Shown here: in pieces, positions 7,799 to 15,146 of the stretch | How positions within the stretch are numbered: the first letter of the stretch is position 1 | Layout of the letters: the number at the start of each line of letters is the position of its first letter | Notes under the pieces: model-generated | The model's input: only the letters and a program-made list of their open reading frames with translations | What the model was told of the DNA's origin: nothing | Databases searched by the model: none | NCBI RefSeq assembly: GCF_031348265.1 | Contig: NZ_CP133771.1 | Span: 3,968,001 to 4,032,000 of the forward strand | Direction of reading: 5' to 3' | Source: Streptomyces collinus | Lineage (GTDB): Bacteria > Actinomycetota > Actinomycetes > Streptomycetales > Streptomycetaceae | DNA: 64,000 nucleotides | Translations under genes and position numbers: made by a program

Positions 7799-8725
7799 CT
7801 ACGAGTGCCCGAGTTCTTCCGTGTCCTGGTCCGCCGTCGGTGTCACCGAGCCCGAGTCGGGGGACGGGCGCAGGGGGAACGGGTCGACGCGGGTCTCGTC
7901 GATGACCGGGGCGGGCGGCTGGGGCGGGCGGGGCATGACGGCGGCCTCGGAGTGGCCGCCGCAGCCGTAGGCGAGGGAGACCAGGCGGCCGTCGGCCGGG
8001 GAGAACTCGTTGGCGCAGGCGCCGAAGGCCTGGCCGAGGGAGCCGCCGATGGGGACGAGGAAGCCGCAGCTGACGCAGGCGGCGGGGGCCGACTGGGCCA
8101 TGGGCGTCTTGGGGCCGAAGGCCTCCTCCCAGCGGTCGGCCGCGGTGTGCAGGCCGTAGCGGGACAGGACGCGGGCCCGGCGCATGCCCAGTTCCTCGGC
8201 GACCGCCGGGATCGAACCGCGCAGGGGGGCGACCGTGAAGCCGGACGAGGGGCCGGTGGTGAGGTCCGCGTCCTCCGCCTCCACCAGGTCGGCCATCTCG
8301 TGCGATACGGGAACGTTCGGCGCAGGCTCGTCCTCGCCCGTGTAGCCCGGCTCCAGCCGCAGATCCTCGGCGTCGGTGGGCAGCAGATCGCCCGGCCCCA
8401 TGTCGCCGGGGCGCAGCCGTTCGCTCCACGGCACCCACTCGGGGGCCAGCACCGCGTCCGGGCCGGGCAGCAGGGCCGCCTCGTCCACCGTGACGATCTT
8501 CGCCCGGGACGCCCTGGCCACCGTCACGGCCCAGCGCCAGCCCCGGTAGCCGAGCTCCAGGCACTGGAAGAAGTGGGTGACCACGCGGTCCCCCTCGGAG
8601 ACCAGACCGACGTGTTCCCCGACGATTCCCGGCGCGGCGGCCTCCTCGGCTGCGGCGCGTGCGAGGTCGACGGCCTCGGCGCACAGGCGGTCAGGGGTGC
8701 GGCTTCGCGTTGTCGCTGCGCTCAC
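7799..8725 (-). CDS. DUF3027 family protein
   Basis: 308 residues from GTG at 8725, preceded by GGAGAGAAG. I recognise it as the actinobacterial DUF3027 family. The middle has WRWAVTVARASRAKIVTVDE and the C-terminal third has a zinc-ribbon-like CVSCGF, followed by ACANEFSPADG and YGCGGHSEA. These may bind a metal through four cysteines and a histidine. The C-terminal ~50 residues are proline/acid rich and look disordered. No reaction is known to me. It is divergent from the MFS gene at 8959. Confidence 0.85.
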   Translation of the reverse strand: MSAATTRSRTPDRLCAEAVDLARAAAEEAAAPGIVGEHVGLVSEGDRVVTHFFQCLELGYRGWRWAVTVARASRAKIVTVDEAALLPGPDAVLAPEWVPWSERLRPGDMGPGDLLPTDAEDLRLEPGYTGEDEPAPNVPVSHEMADLVEAEDADLTTGPSSGFTVAPLRGSIPAVAEELGMRRARVLSRYGLHTAADRWEEAFGPKTPMAQSAPAACVSCGFLVPIGGSLGQAFGACANEFSPADGRLVSLAYGCGGHSEAAVMPRPPQPPAPVIDETRVDPFPLRPSPDSGSVTPTADQDTEELGHS

Positions 8726-8958
8726 AGGTATCGCTTCTCTCCATACGCCGTCTCACGAGTGCGCCACTCCCAGCGCGGGGGCGGACGGAGCGGACCGGGG
8801 GACCGCGTCGACATCCTTCATCCATTTTGCGGGATGGCTGAGATACGCACGCTACCCTTCCGCCCCACGTCGCGTACACCGACGGTCCTGTTGCGCCGTC
8901 CACCGGCCCCCGAGCCGCCGCCCCGGACAGTCACCCCACAGGCCCTATACAAGCGGTA

Positions 8959-10431
8959 ATGGCACTACCCACAGCCTTATCGGGGCACTATGACGACGTG
9001 GCAGCCGCGAAGACACCCCCGGGCGCCACCGGGACCGGTGGGTCGAAAGGGGTCAAGGGAAGCAGCCGACTGAACGGACCGGGCCGTCTGGGCGGCTCCC
9101 TCCGTGCGGTCGGCCGTGCCCTGCACTTCCCCGTGACCGGCACCGCCCGCGGCATCCGCAAGGCGACCCACGCGCACGGCGCCGGCGAGTCCGGCCTCGG
9201 CAAGCTGATCGAACTGCACGGGGTGAACGGCGCCGGCGACGTCATGATCACCGTCGCCCTCGCCTCCACCGTCTTCTTCTCCGTGCCCACCGACGAGGCC
9301 CGCGGCCGCGTCGCCCTGTACCTCGCCATCACCATGGCGCCCTTCACCCTCCTCGCGCCCGTGATCGGCCCCCTCCTCGACCGGGTCCCGCACGGCCGCC
9401 GCGCCGCGATGGCCGGCGCGATGCTGGCCCGGGCGCTCCTCGCGATCGTCCTGTCCGGCGCGGTCGTCAGCGGCGGTCTGGAGCTGTACCCGGCCGCGCT
9501 CGGCGTCCTCGTCTCGTCGAAGGCGTACGGCGTGGTCAGAAGCGCCGTGGTGCCCCGGCTGCTGCCACCGCGCTTCTCCCTCGTGAAGGCGAACTCGCGC
9601 GTCACCCTCGGTGGTCTCCTCGCCACCGGCATCGCCGCGCCCGTCGGCGCCGGACTCCAGCAGATCGGGCCGCGCTGGCCCCTTTTCGGCGCCTTCGTGC
9701 TCTTCGTGGCGGGGACGATCCTGTCGTTCACGCTGCCGCCGAAGGTGGACTCCGCCAAGGGCGAGGACCGCGCCCTGCTGGCGGCGGACGAGCAGCACCT
9801 GCACGGCCCGCACCGGCAGCCGGTCAAGCGCCCCGGGCTGCGCACGGTCGGGCCGGCCGTCACCCACGCCCTGGCCGCCAACGCCGCCATCCGCTGCCTG
9901 ACCGGGTTCCTGATCTTCTTCTTGGCGTTCCTGCTGCGCGAGCATCCGGTCTCCGGCCAGAGCGCCGCGGTGTCCCTGGGGATAGTGGCCGTCTCGGCGG
10001 GTGTGGGCAACGCTGTCGGCACGGCCGTCGGGGCGTGGCTGCGCTCTCGGGCCCCGGAGATCATCATCGTCGTGGTCGTGGCGTATGTGGCGGGCGCGGC
10101 GATCACGGCCGCGGTGTTCTTCAGCGCGGTCCTGGTGGCCGCGCTGGCCGCCGTCGCCGGGTTCGCCCAGGCGCTGGCCAAGCTCTCCCTGGACGCGCTG
10201 ATCCAGCGGGACGTGCCGGAAGTGGTCCGGACGTCGGCCTTCGCGCGCTCCGAGACCCTGCTGCAGATGTCCTGGGTGCTGGGCGGGGCGGTCGGCATCG
10301 TGGTGCCGCTCAACGGCACGGCCGGGCTGGCGGTGGGCGCCGCGATCGTCGGCACCGGGTGGCTGACGACCGTACGGGGGCTGCTCGGCTCGGCCCGGCG
10401 CGGGGGCCCGGGGCGGGCGCGCGTGGCGTAG
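8959..10431 (+). CDS. MFS transporter
   Basis: Up to 490 residues from ATG 8959. A GTG at 8998 is an alternative start, and neither has a strong ribosome binding site. After a ~75-residue polar, glycine-rich cytoplasmic head, about 12 hydrophobic helices follow. The MFS loop-2/3 signature appears as GPLLDRVPHGRRAAMAGAM between helices 2 and 3, and a hydrophilic central loop (about residues 260-290) separates two six-helix halves. Substrate is not predictable. It may be an exporter of the DHA type; this is inference from fold alone. It is divergent from the DUF3027 gene. Confidence 0.85.
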   Translation: MALPTALSGHYDDVAAAKTPPGATGTGGSKGVKGSSRLNGPGRLGGSLRAVGRALHFPVTGTARGIRKATHAHGAGESGLGKLIELHGVNGAGDVMITVALASTVFFSVPTDEARGRVALYLAITMAPFTLLAPVIGPLLDRVPHGRRAAMAGAMLARALLAIVLSGAVVSGGLELYPAALGVLVSSKAYGVVRSAVVPRLLPPRFSLVKANSRVTLGGLLATGIAAPVGAGLQQIGPRWPLFGAFVLFVAGTILSFTLPPKVDSAKGEDRALLAADEQHLHGPHRQPVKRPGLRTVGPAVTHALAANAAIRCLTGFLIFFLAFLLREHPVSGQSAAVSLGIVAVSAGVGNAVGTAVGAWLRSRAPEIIIVVVVAYVAGAAITAAVFFSAVLVAALAAVAGFAQALAKLSLDALIQRDVPEVVRTSAFARSETLLQMSWVLGGAVGIVVPLNGTAGLAVGAAIVGTGWLTTVRGLLGSARRGGPGRARVA

Positions 10432-10507
10432 GGCCCTTCTGATGGATCTGCGAGGCTGCCGTACCCCGCGTGGGCGGTGCGACGGGCGGGCCCGATAGCC
10501 TTCGCCC

Positions 10508-10981
10508 ATGAACACGCTGCAATCCGTTGTGCGACGCCGCCGCGCCGTCGCCGTCGCCGGCGTCGTATCCGCCGGACTGCTCGTCCTGTCGGCCTGTGAC
10601 AAGCCGACGCCGATGGCCACGGTCACCGTGGGCAGCGACTCGGTGAACTCCGAGGCCACCTGCGGTGGCGAGGGCGACGCCCTGAAGCAGTCCGACCTCG
10701 CCGGGTGCCTGAAGGACAAGGGCATCAAGAGCATCTCCGTCGACCCCGACGAGACCGTGCGCATCGGTGTCGACCCGGAGATCGCCGACAAGGGCTGGAC
10801 GATCCTGATGAACGGTCAGCCGCTGACCGACTCCAGCACGAAGACCTACCGCACGATCCCGGGCAGCGTGTTCTTCAACGCCCAGTACGGCGCGCAGGGC
10901 AACTCGACGCTGGTCTCCATCAAGGAGGGCGAGAAGGACGCGTCCGGCCTCTGGAACTTCAAGCTCAAGAAGGACGCCTGA
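10508..10981 (+). CDS. DUF2771-like lipoprotein
   Basis: 157 residues. The N-terminus has arginines (VVRRRRAV), a hydrophobic stretch and the lipobox LSAC (Cys about 32), so it should be a lipid-anchored exported protein. It has one further pair of cysteines (TCGGEG...LAGCLK). I assign it to DUF2771 from overall look and from its place beside mqnB; function unknown. The following mqnB frame begins within about 25 bases of the stop, suggesting cotranscription. Confidence 0.75.
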   Translation: MNTLQSVVRRRRAVAVAGVVSAGLLVLSACDKPTPMATVTVGSDSVNSEATCGGEGDALKQSDLAGCLKDKGIKSISVDPDETVRIGVDPEIADKGWTILMNGQPLTDSSTKTYRTIPGSVFFNAQYGAQGNSTLVSIKEGEKDASGLWNFKLKKDA

Positions 10982-11004
10982 TCGCTGCCGCTTGGCTCGG
11001 CCGG

Positions 11005-11661
11005 GTGCTGGTCGCCACGGCCGTTCCCGTGGAGCGGGACGCGGTGGCCAGGGCCTGCCCCGGTGACCTCGGCATCGAGGTGATCGCCGCCGGTGTCGGG
11101 CCCGCTCTCGCGGCCGCCTCCACCGCCTCCGCGCTCACCGCCGCCGCCCTGCGGGGCGAGCCCTACGGTCTCGTCGTGTCCGCCGGGATCGGGGGCGGGT
11201 TCCAGCCCGAGGCGCCGGTGGGGTCGCTCGTCGTCGCCGACGGGATCGTCGCGGCCGATCTGGGGGCGGAGACCGAGGACGGGTTCGTGCCGGTCAACGA
11301 GCTCGGTTTCGGGACCGTCAGGCATCAGCCGCCCGTGGATCTCGTACGGCGGGTCGCCGGCGCCGCCGGGGCCCGGACCGGGGCCGTGCTCACGGTGTCG
11401 ACGGTCACCGGGACGGCAGCCCGGGCCGCCGCGCTGCGGGAGCGGCACCCCACCGCCCTGGCCGAGGCCATGGAGGGCTTCGGTGTCGCCGAGGCCGCCA
11501 CCGCGCAGGGGGTGCCCGTGCTGGAGATCCGGGCGATCTCCAATCCCGTCGGGCCGAGGGACCGCGCCGCGTGGCGCATCCCGGAGGCTCTGACAGCCTT
11601 GACCGAGGGGTTCGGGAAGCTCACGCCCGTACTGGAGAGTTGGAACCGGCATGACAGTTGA
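11005..11661 (+). CDS. mqnB: Futalosine hydrolase
   Basis: 218 residues from GTG 11005 (VLVATAVPVERDAV). It is a nucleoside-phosphorylase-fold hydrolase that removes hypoxanthine from futalosine to give dehypoxanthine futalosine in the futalosine menaquinone route. Family marks are the N-terminal strand, GVGPALAAA, SAGIGGGF and the EAMEGFGVAEAA segment, where the active-site Glu-Met-Glu lies. It overlaps the mqnD start by 11 bases, so the two are translationally coupled. The start is uncertain: no clear ribosome binding site precedes 11005, and translation could continue from the lipoprotein gene. Confidence 0.87.
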   Translation: MLVATAVPVERDAVARACPGDLGIEVIAAGVGPALAAASTASALTAAALRGEPYGLVVSAGIGGGFQPEAPVGSLVVADGIVAADLGAETEDGFVPVNELGFGTVRHQPPVDLVRRVAGAAGARTGAVLTVSTVTGTAARAAALRERHPTALAEAMEGFGVAEAATAQGVPVLEIRAISNPVGPRDRAAWRIPEALTALTEGFGKLTPVLESWNRHDS

Positions 11662-12538
11662 GCAGCTGCAGATCGCCTACTCGCCCTGCCCGAACGACAC
11701 CTTCGTCTTCGACGCCCTGGCCCATGACCGCGTTCCGGGTGCCCCCGCCCTCGACGTGACCTTCGCCGACATCGACGTCACCAACGGCATGGCCGAGCGC
11801 GGCGAGTTCGACGTGCTGAAGGTGTCGTACGCGGTGCTGCCCTACGTCCTCGACGACTACGCCCTGCTGCCCTGCGGGGGCGCGCTGGGGCGGGGCTGCG
11901 GGCCGCTGGTGCTGACGCGGGAGGCGGACACTGGGGGCACCTCCCTGCTCGAGCGAAGCCGAGAGCTTGGGGGACTGACCGGCCGGACCGTCGCCGTGCC
12001 GAGCGAGAAGTCGACCGCGTATCTGCTGTTCCGGCTGTGGGCCGCAGAGACCGTGGCCGACGGGGTGGGCGAGATCGTCGTCATGCCGTTCCACGAGATC
12101 ATGCCGGCCGTGCGGGACGGCAGGGTCGACGCGGGCCTCGTCATCCACGAGGCGCGCTTCACGTACCGGGACTACGGGCTGCACAAGCTCGCCGACATGG
12201 GCGAGCACTGGGAGAACACCACCGGGCTGCCGATCCCGCTGGGCGCGATCATCGCCAAGCGGTCGCTGGGCGAGCAGAAGCTGCGACTGCTGGCCGACTC
12301 GATCCGCACGTCCGTGCGCGCCGCCTGGGACGACCCCGAGGTGTCGCGGCCGTACGTCATGGAGCACGCCCAGGAGATGGACCCGGCCGTCGCCGACCAG
12401 CACATCGGGCTGTACGTCAACGAGTTCACCGCGAGCCTCGGCGAGGACGGCTACGCGGCCGTGCGCGGGCTGCTCACCCGCGCGGCGGCCGAAGGGCTCG
12501 TACCGCCCCTCGGCCCGGACGCGCTGCGCTTTCCCTGA
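11651..12538 (+). CDS. mqnD: 1,4-dihydroxy-6-naphthoate synthase
   Basis: 295 residues. It converts cyclic dehypoxanthine futalosine to 1,4-dihydroxy-6-naphthoate in menaquinone synthesis. The start YSPCPNDTFVFDALAH and the FADIDVTNGMA and SEKSTAY segments are typical of the MqnA/MqnD periplasmic-binding-protein fold. An unusual segment, DTGGTSLLERSRELGG (about residues 94-109), sits between LTRE and LTGRTVAVPSEKS. Its DNA (11930-11975) is a dispersed-repeat sequence inserted in frame (separate entry). It lies in a surface position between strands, so activity may survive. Confidence 0.92.
   Translation: MTVEQLQIAYSPCPNDTFVFDALAHDRVPGAPALDVTFADIDVTNGMAERGEFDVLKVSYAVLPYVLDDYALLPCGGALGRGCGPLVLTREADTGGTSLLERSRELGGLTGRTVAVPSEKSTAYLLFRLWAAETVADGVGEIVVMPFHEIMPAVRDGRVDAGLVIHEARFTYRDYGLHKLADMGEHWENTTGLPIPLGAIIAKRSLGEQKLRLLADSIRTSVRAAWDDPEVSRPYVMEHAQEMDPAVADQHIGLYVNEFTASLGEDGYAAVRGLLTRAAAEGLVPPLGPDALRFP
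11930..11975 (+). repeat. Dispersed repeat captured in frame inside mqnD
   Basis: The segment starts ACTGGGGGCACCTCCCTGCT, continues CGAGCGAAGCCGAGAG and ends CTTGGGGGAC. I recall this sequence as a very frequent intergenic repeat in Streptomyces. Its core CTCGAGCGAAGCCGAG can fold (CTCG...CGAG). Codons CGA, AGC, CGA and CTT are rare in the surrounding gene, supporting a foreign origin. The 45-48 base length keeps the reading frame. Confidence 0.65.
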
Positions 12539-12542
12539 GGTC

Positions 12543-12926
12543 TCAGACGTCCAGCTGGTCGGCGACCGCGCGCAGCAGGCCGGCGATCTTCTTGCCGGCG
12601 GTCTTCTCGGGGTAGCGGCCCCGCTCCAGCATGGGCGTGATGTTCTCCAGGAGCGTCGTCAGGTCCTGGACGATCGAGGCCAGCTCGTCGGGCTTCTTGC
12701 GGGTCGCGGCGGCGACGGACGGGGTCGGGTCCAGGATCGCCAGGGACAGTGCCTGGTCGCCGCGCTGTCCGGCGACGACGCCGAACTCCACGCGCTGGCC
12801 CGGCTTGAGCGTGTCGACTCCGGCGGGAAGGACGGAGGAATGGACGAAGACGTCACCGCCGTCGTCGCGGGAGAGAAAGCCGAAGCCCTTCTCGCTGTTG
12901 AACCACTTGACCTTGCCGGTAGGCAC
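12543..12926 (-). CDS. Cold-shock-domain protein with C-terminal extension
   Basis: 127 residues from GTG 12926 (VPTGKVKWFNSEKGFGFL), preceded by GAGGACAGAC. The first ~65 residues are a cold-shock domain with RNP1 (KGFGFL) and RNP2-like (VFVHSSV) motifs, so it should bind single-stranded RNA or DNA. A ~60-residue C-terminal extension (KKPDELASIVQDLTTLLENI...) is probably helical and is absent in the short CspA type seen at 42145. The mRNA end is convergent with mqnD and only 4 bases away. Confidence 0.9.
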   Translation of the reverse strand: MPTGKVKWFNSEKGFGFLSRDDGGDVFVHSSVLPAGVDTLKPGQRVEFGVVAGQRGDQALSLAILDPTPSVAAATRKKPDELASIVQDLTTLLENITPMLERGRYPEKTAGKKIAGLLRAVADQLDV

Positions 12927-13090
12927 GTCTGTCCTCGTCCTCGTACTCGTCGGAAAACTGCTTCTGGAAACGGCTCTTGATAGCACTCGGGCGGGTCGTA
13001 CGGACCCGCCGGTACCCAGGCTAATGCTCTTGCAGCCGGTGACAAGACGTCACCCGGTTGTTCCTTCGCGCTGGGAACTACCCTGGTCGG

Positions 13091-13339
13091 GTGCGTGACA
13101 AAACCCAAACGAATTCCGCCGCTCCCGGTGACCGCCTGGTCCGTGCCGGAGCCGTCGTCTTCTTCATCGGCGCCCTGGCCACACTGGTCACGGTCGCCCC
13201 GTTGTTCCTCGGGACGTCGCCCTTTCCGACGTACATGTTCGGATTGAGCATGCTCATGGCGGTCGGATTCCTGATGGCCGGCGCGGGAGTGCTGCGTTCC
13301 GTGGCGGCGGGACGCCGTCAGGCGCGCGCGGGACGGTAG
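13091..13339 (+). CDS. Small two-helix membrane protein
   Basis: 82 residues from GTG 13091. Two hydrophobic segments are visible, RAGAVVFFIGALATLVTVAP (about 20-40) and FGLSMLMAVGFLMAGAGVL (about 52-70), with basic ends. It is divergent from the cold-shock-domain gene, and its 3' end overlaps the convergent HAD gene by 22 bases. I do not recognise the family; it is a typical conserved Streptomyces small membrane protein. Confidence 0.7.
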   Translation: MRDKTQTNSAAPGDRLVRAGAVVFFIGALATLVTVAPLFLGTSPFPTYMFGLSMLMAVGFLMAGAGVLRSVAAGRRQARAGR

Positions 13340-13950
13340 TCCGAAAGCCACCTCGGGAATTCCGTCAGGTCGGTGAGGACGACGTCCGCGCCCGCCGCGC
13401 GCAGTTCCTCTTCGGGGCAGGGGCCGGTGGCGACCGCGACCGAGAGCGCCCCGGCGGTGCGGGCGCCGCGCACGTCCCCGACGTGGTCGCCGACGTAGAC
13501 GCCCGCCTCGTGCTCGCGCAGCGCCTCCGCCTTCTGTTCGGCCCACAGGTCGCCGATGACCGCGTCGGGCTCGATGCGCAGGTGGGCGAGGTGCAGCTTG
13601 GCGTTGGGCTCGTACTTGGCGGTGACGACTATCGCGCGTCCGCCGGCCTCCCGTACGGCCGCGATGGCCTCCCGGGCACCGGTCATCGCCGGGGTCGCGG
13701 TGATGGCGATGGCCGGGTACATCGCCCGGTACAGGTCCGCCATGGCCGGGATCTCCTCGGCCGGGAACCAGTTGACCAGTTCCTCGGCCAGCGGCGGCCC
13801 GAGCCGCGTGACCGCCAGGTCGGCGTCGATGTACGTCCCCGTCCGCTCGGACAGCGCCTGGTAGCAGGCGCGGATGCCGGGCCGGGAGTCGATGAGGGTC
13901 ATGTCGAGATCGAAGCCGACGGTGAGGGCGGGCGGGGTCATGAAGGCCAT
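13318..13950 (-). CDS. HAD-family hydrolase
   Basis: About 210 residues; ATGs at 13959, 13950 and 13941 are all possible and none has a clear ribosome binding site. HAD motif I is GFDLDMTLIDSR, motif II is IVVTAKYEP with Thr, the motif III lysine lies near WAEQKAEAL, and motif IV is YVGDHVGDVRGA. It has a helical cap between motifs I and II, as in phosphoglycolate-phosphatase-like enzymes. Substrate unknown. Cytoplasmic. Confidence 0.87.
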   Translation of the reverse strand: MAFMTPPALTVGFDLDMTLIDSRPGIRACYQALSERTGTYIDADLAVTRLGPPLAEELVNWFPAEEIPAMADLYRAMYPAIAITATPAMTGAREAIAAVREAGGRAIVVTAKYEPNAKLHLAHLRIEPDAVIGDLWAEQKAEALREHEAGVYVGDHVGDVRGARTAGALSVAVATGPCPEEELRAAGADVVLTDLTEFPRWLSDYRPARA

Positions 13951-14003
13951 ATGGGCCATTGTGCCCAGAGGGTGTGAACGACAGGCGTCCGGCTGTGGCG
14001 GCC

Positions 14004-14993
14004 CTAGCGCGAGCGCTGTGAACGCCACACCAGGAACAGGGCCGACGCCACCGCCGCGCCCCTGACCACCCAGGGCCAGGTCTCCGCCACCGCGGCGTTC
14101 ATGTGCCCCTCGGCGATCGGGTCGCCCCAGCGGCCGTTCATCCGGCCCCACAGCCACACCAGGCCCCCGGCCACGGAGAGGCTCGGCAGGATCACGACCG
14201 CCCACTTCGTCTCGGCCTGGGTCAGGCGGCGGGACGCGTAGGCGATGAGCCAGCCGAGCAGGAGGACGAACCAGTTGCCGAGCACGGCCCCGGCGACGAG
14301 CAGGCCCGCGGCGATCAGGAGGAGCGGGTTGCTCCAGTTCCCGGCGGAAAGACTCGGGAGACGGCGGCGTCCCTCCTTCTCGGCCACCTCCGCCGCCTCG
14401 ACGACCGGCTCCGCTTCCCCGGCGTCCGGCTTCTCCTTCTCCGCCCTCCGCGGCGCCGGCGGCTTCAGCAGTTCCGGCAGCTCCACGCCGCCCACGAAGC
14501 CCGGCACCTCGTCGCCCACGCCGAAGGGGCTGCTGTCCACCCGCCACCAGTCCGGCTGGACTGCACTGTCGCCCAGCTCGTGCCCGGCGGCCAGATGCGG
14601 CGGGGCCGGGCCGTCGGAGGGCGCCGGCTGCGACTCCTCGGCGGACCGCGCCGGGCGGGGACGCGGTACGACGCGCCGCATGACGCCCTTCGCCCGCTCC
14701 TGCGGTTCGGCCTCGCGCTGCACGGGGACGGAGGCGGGAGCGGCGCGGTGCGGCTCACCGCCCGTGCCGCCCGCCGCGGCGGTCACGATGTCGTCGGGGC
14801 TGCCCAGCCGGGACAGGATGCGGCGGACGGCGGCGGGCGAGTCGACGGTGGCCTTCGCACGGCGTTTGTCGATCTCGTTGCGCAGGTCCGCGACCAGTCG
14901 CATACGGGTGGCCGACGACAACTGCCGCTGCTGGGCCACGTCGCCGACGCGGCTCAGATACTCGTAAACGACCTGGTCGCTCTCAATCCCCAC
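14004..14993 (-). CDS. HAAS/DUF1700-like membrane protein
   Basis: 329 residues from GTG 14993 with GGAGGGGACTTC upstream. The N-terminal ~70 residues (YEYLSRVGDVAQQRQL ... RRILSRLGSPDDIV) match the HAAS-type helical domain that often precedes membrane regions in actinobacteria. A long proline- and acid-rich linker follows. From about residue 225 come four hydrophobic helices (NPLLLIAAGLLVAGAVLGNW, FVLLLGWLIAYA, WAVVILPSLSVAGGLVWLW, WVVRGAAVASALFLVW). Role unknown. It is divergent from the XPB N-domain-like gene at 15147. Confidence 0.75.
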   Translation of the reverse strand: MGIESDQVVYEYLSRVGDVAQQRQLSSATRMRLVADLRNEIDKRRAKATVDSPAAVRRILSRLGSPDDIVTAAAGGTGGEPHRAAPASVPVQREAEPQERAKGVMRRVVPRPRPARSAEESQPAPSDGPAPPHLAAGHELGDSAVQPDWWRVDSSPFGVGDEVPGFVGGVELPELLKPPAPRRAEKEKPDAGEAEPVVEAAEVAEKEGRRRLPSLSAGNWSNPLLLIAAGLLVAGAVLGNWFVLLLGWLIAYASRRLTQAETKWAVVILPSLSVAGGLVWLWGRMNGRWGDPIAEGHMNAAVAETWPWVVRGAAVASALFLVWRSQRSR

Positions 14994-15146
14994 GAAGTCC
15001 CCTCCGGGGCGGGTGCGTTGCGTGACGCCGTCGGACGACGGTACCGCGAGGACCGGCGGGGCGGCCAAAAGCCCGTCCCGCGTTCGGGGGGCGAGGCCGC
15101 TCACAGTCGGCCCGGCCGCCGTGGGCAACCCGCTACCGTGGACCGG

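Noticed and set aside
7463..8959. Plus-strand frame across the repeat array and DUF3027
   Set aside because: Peptide is repetitive and antisense to DUF3027, which has a good start and family match.
14103..15146. 5' extension of the XPB N-domain-like frame
   Set aside because: This part is antisense to the HAAS-type gene, and ATG 15147 gives the conserved protein.
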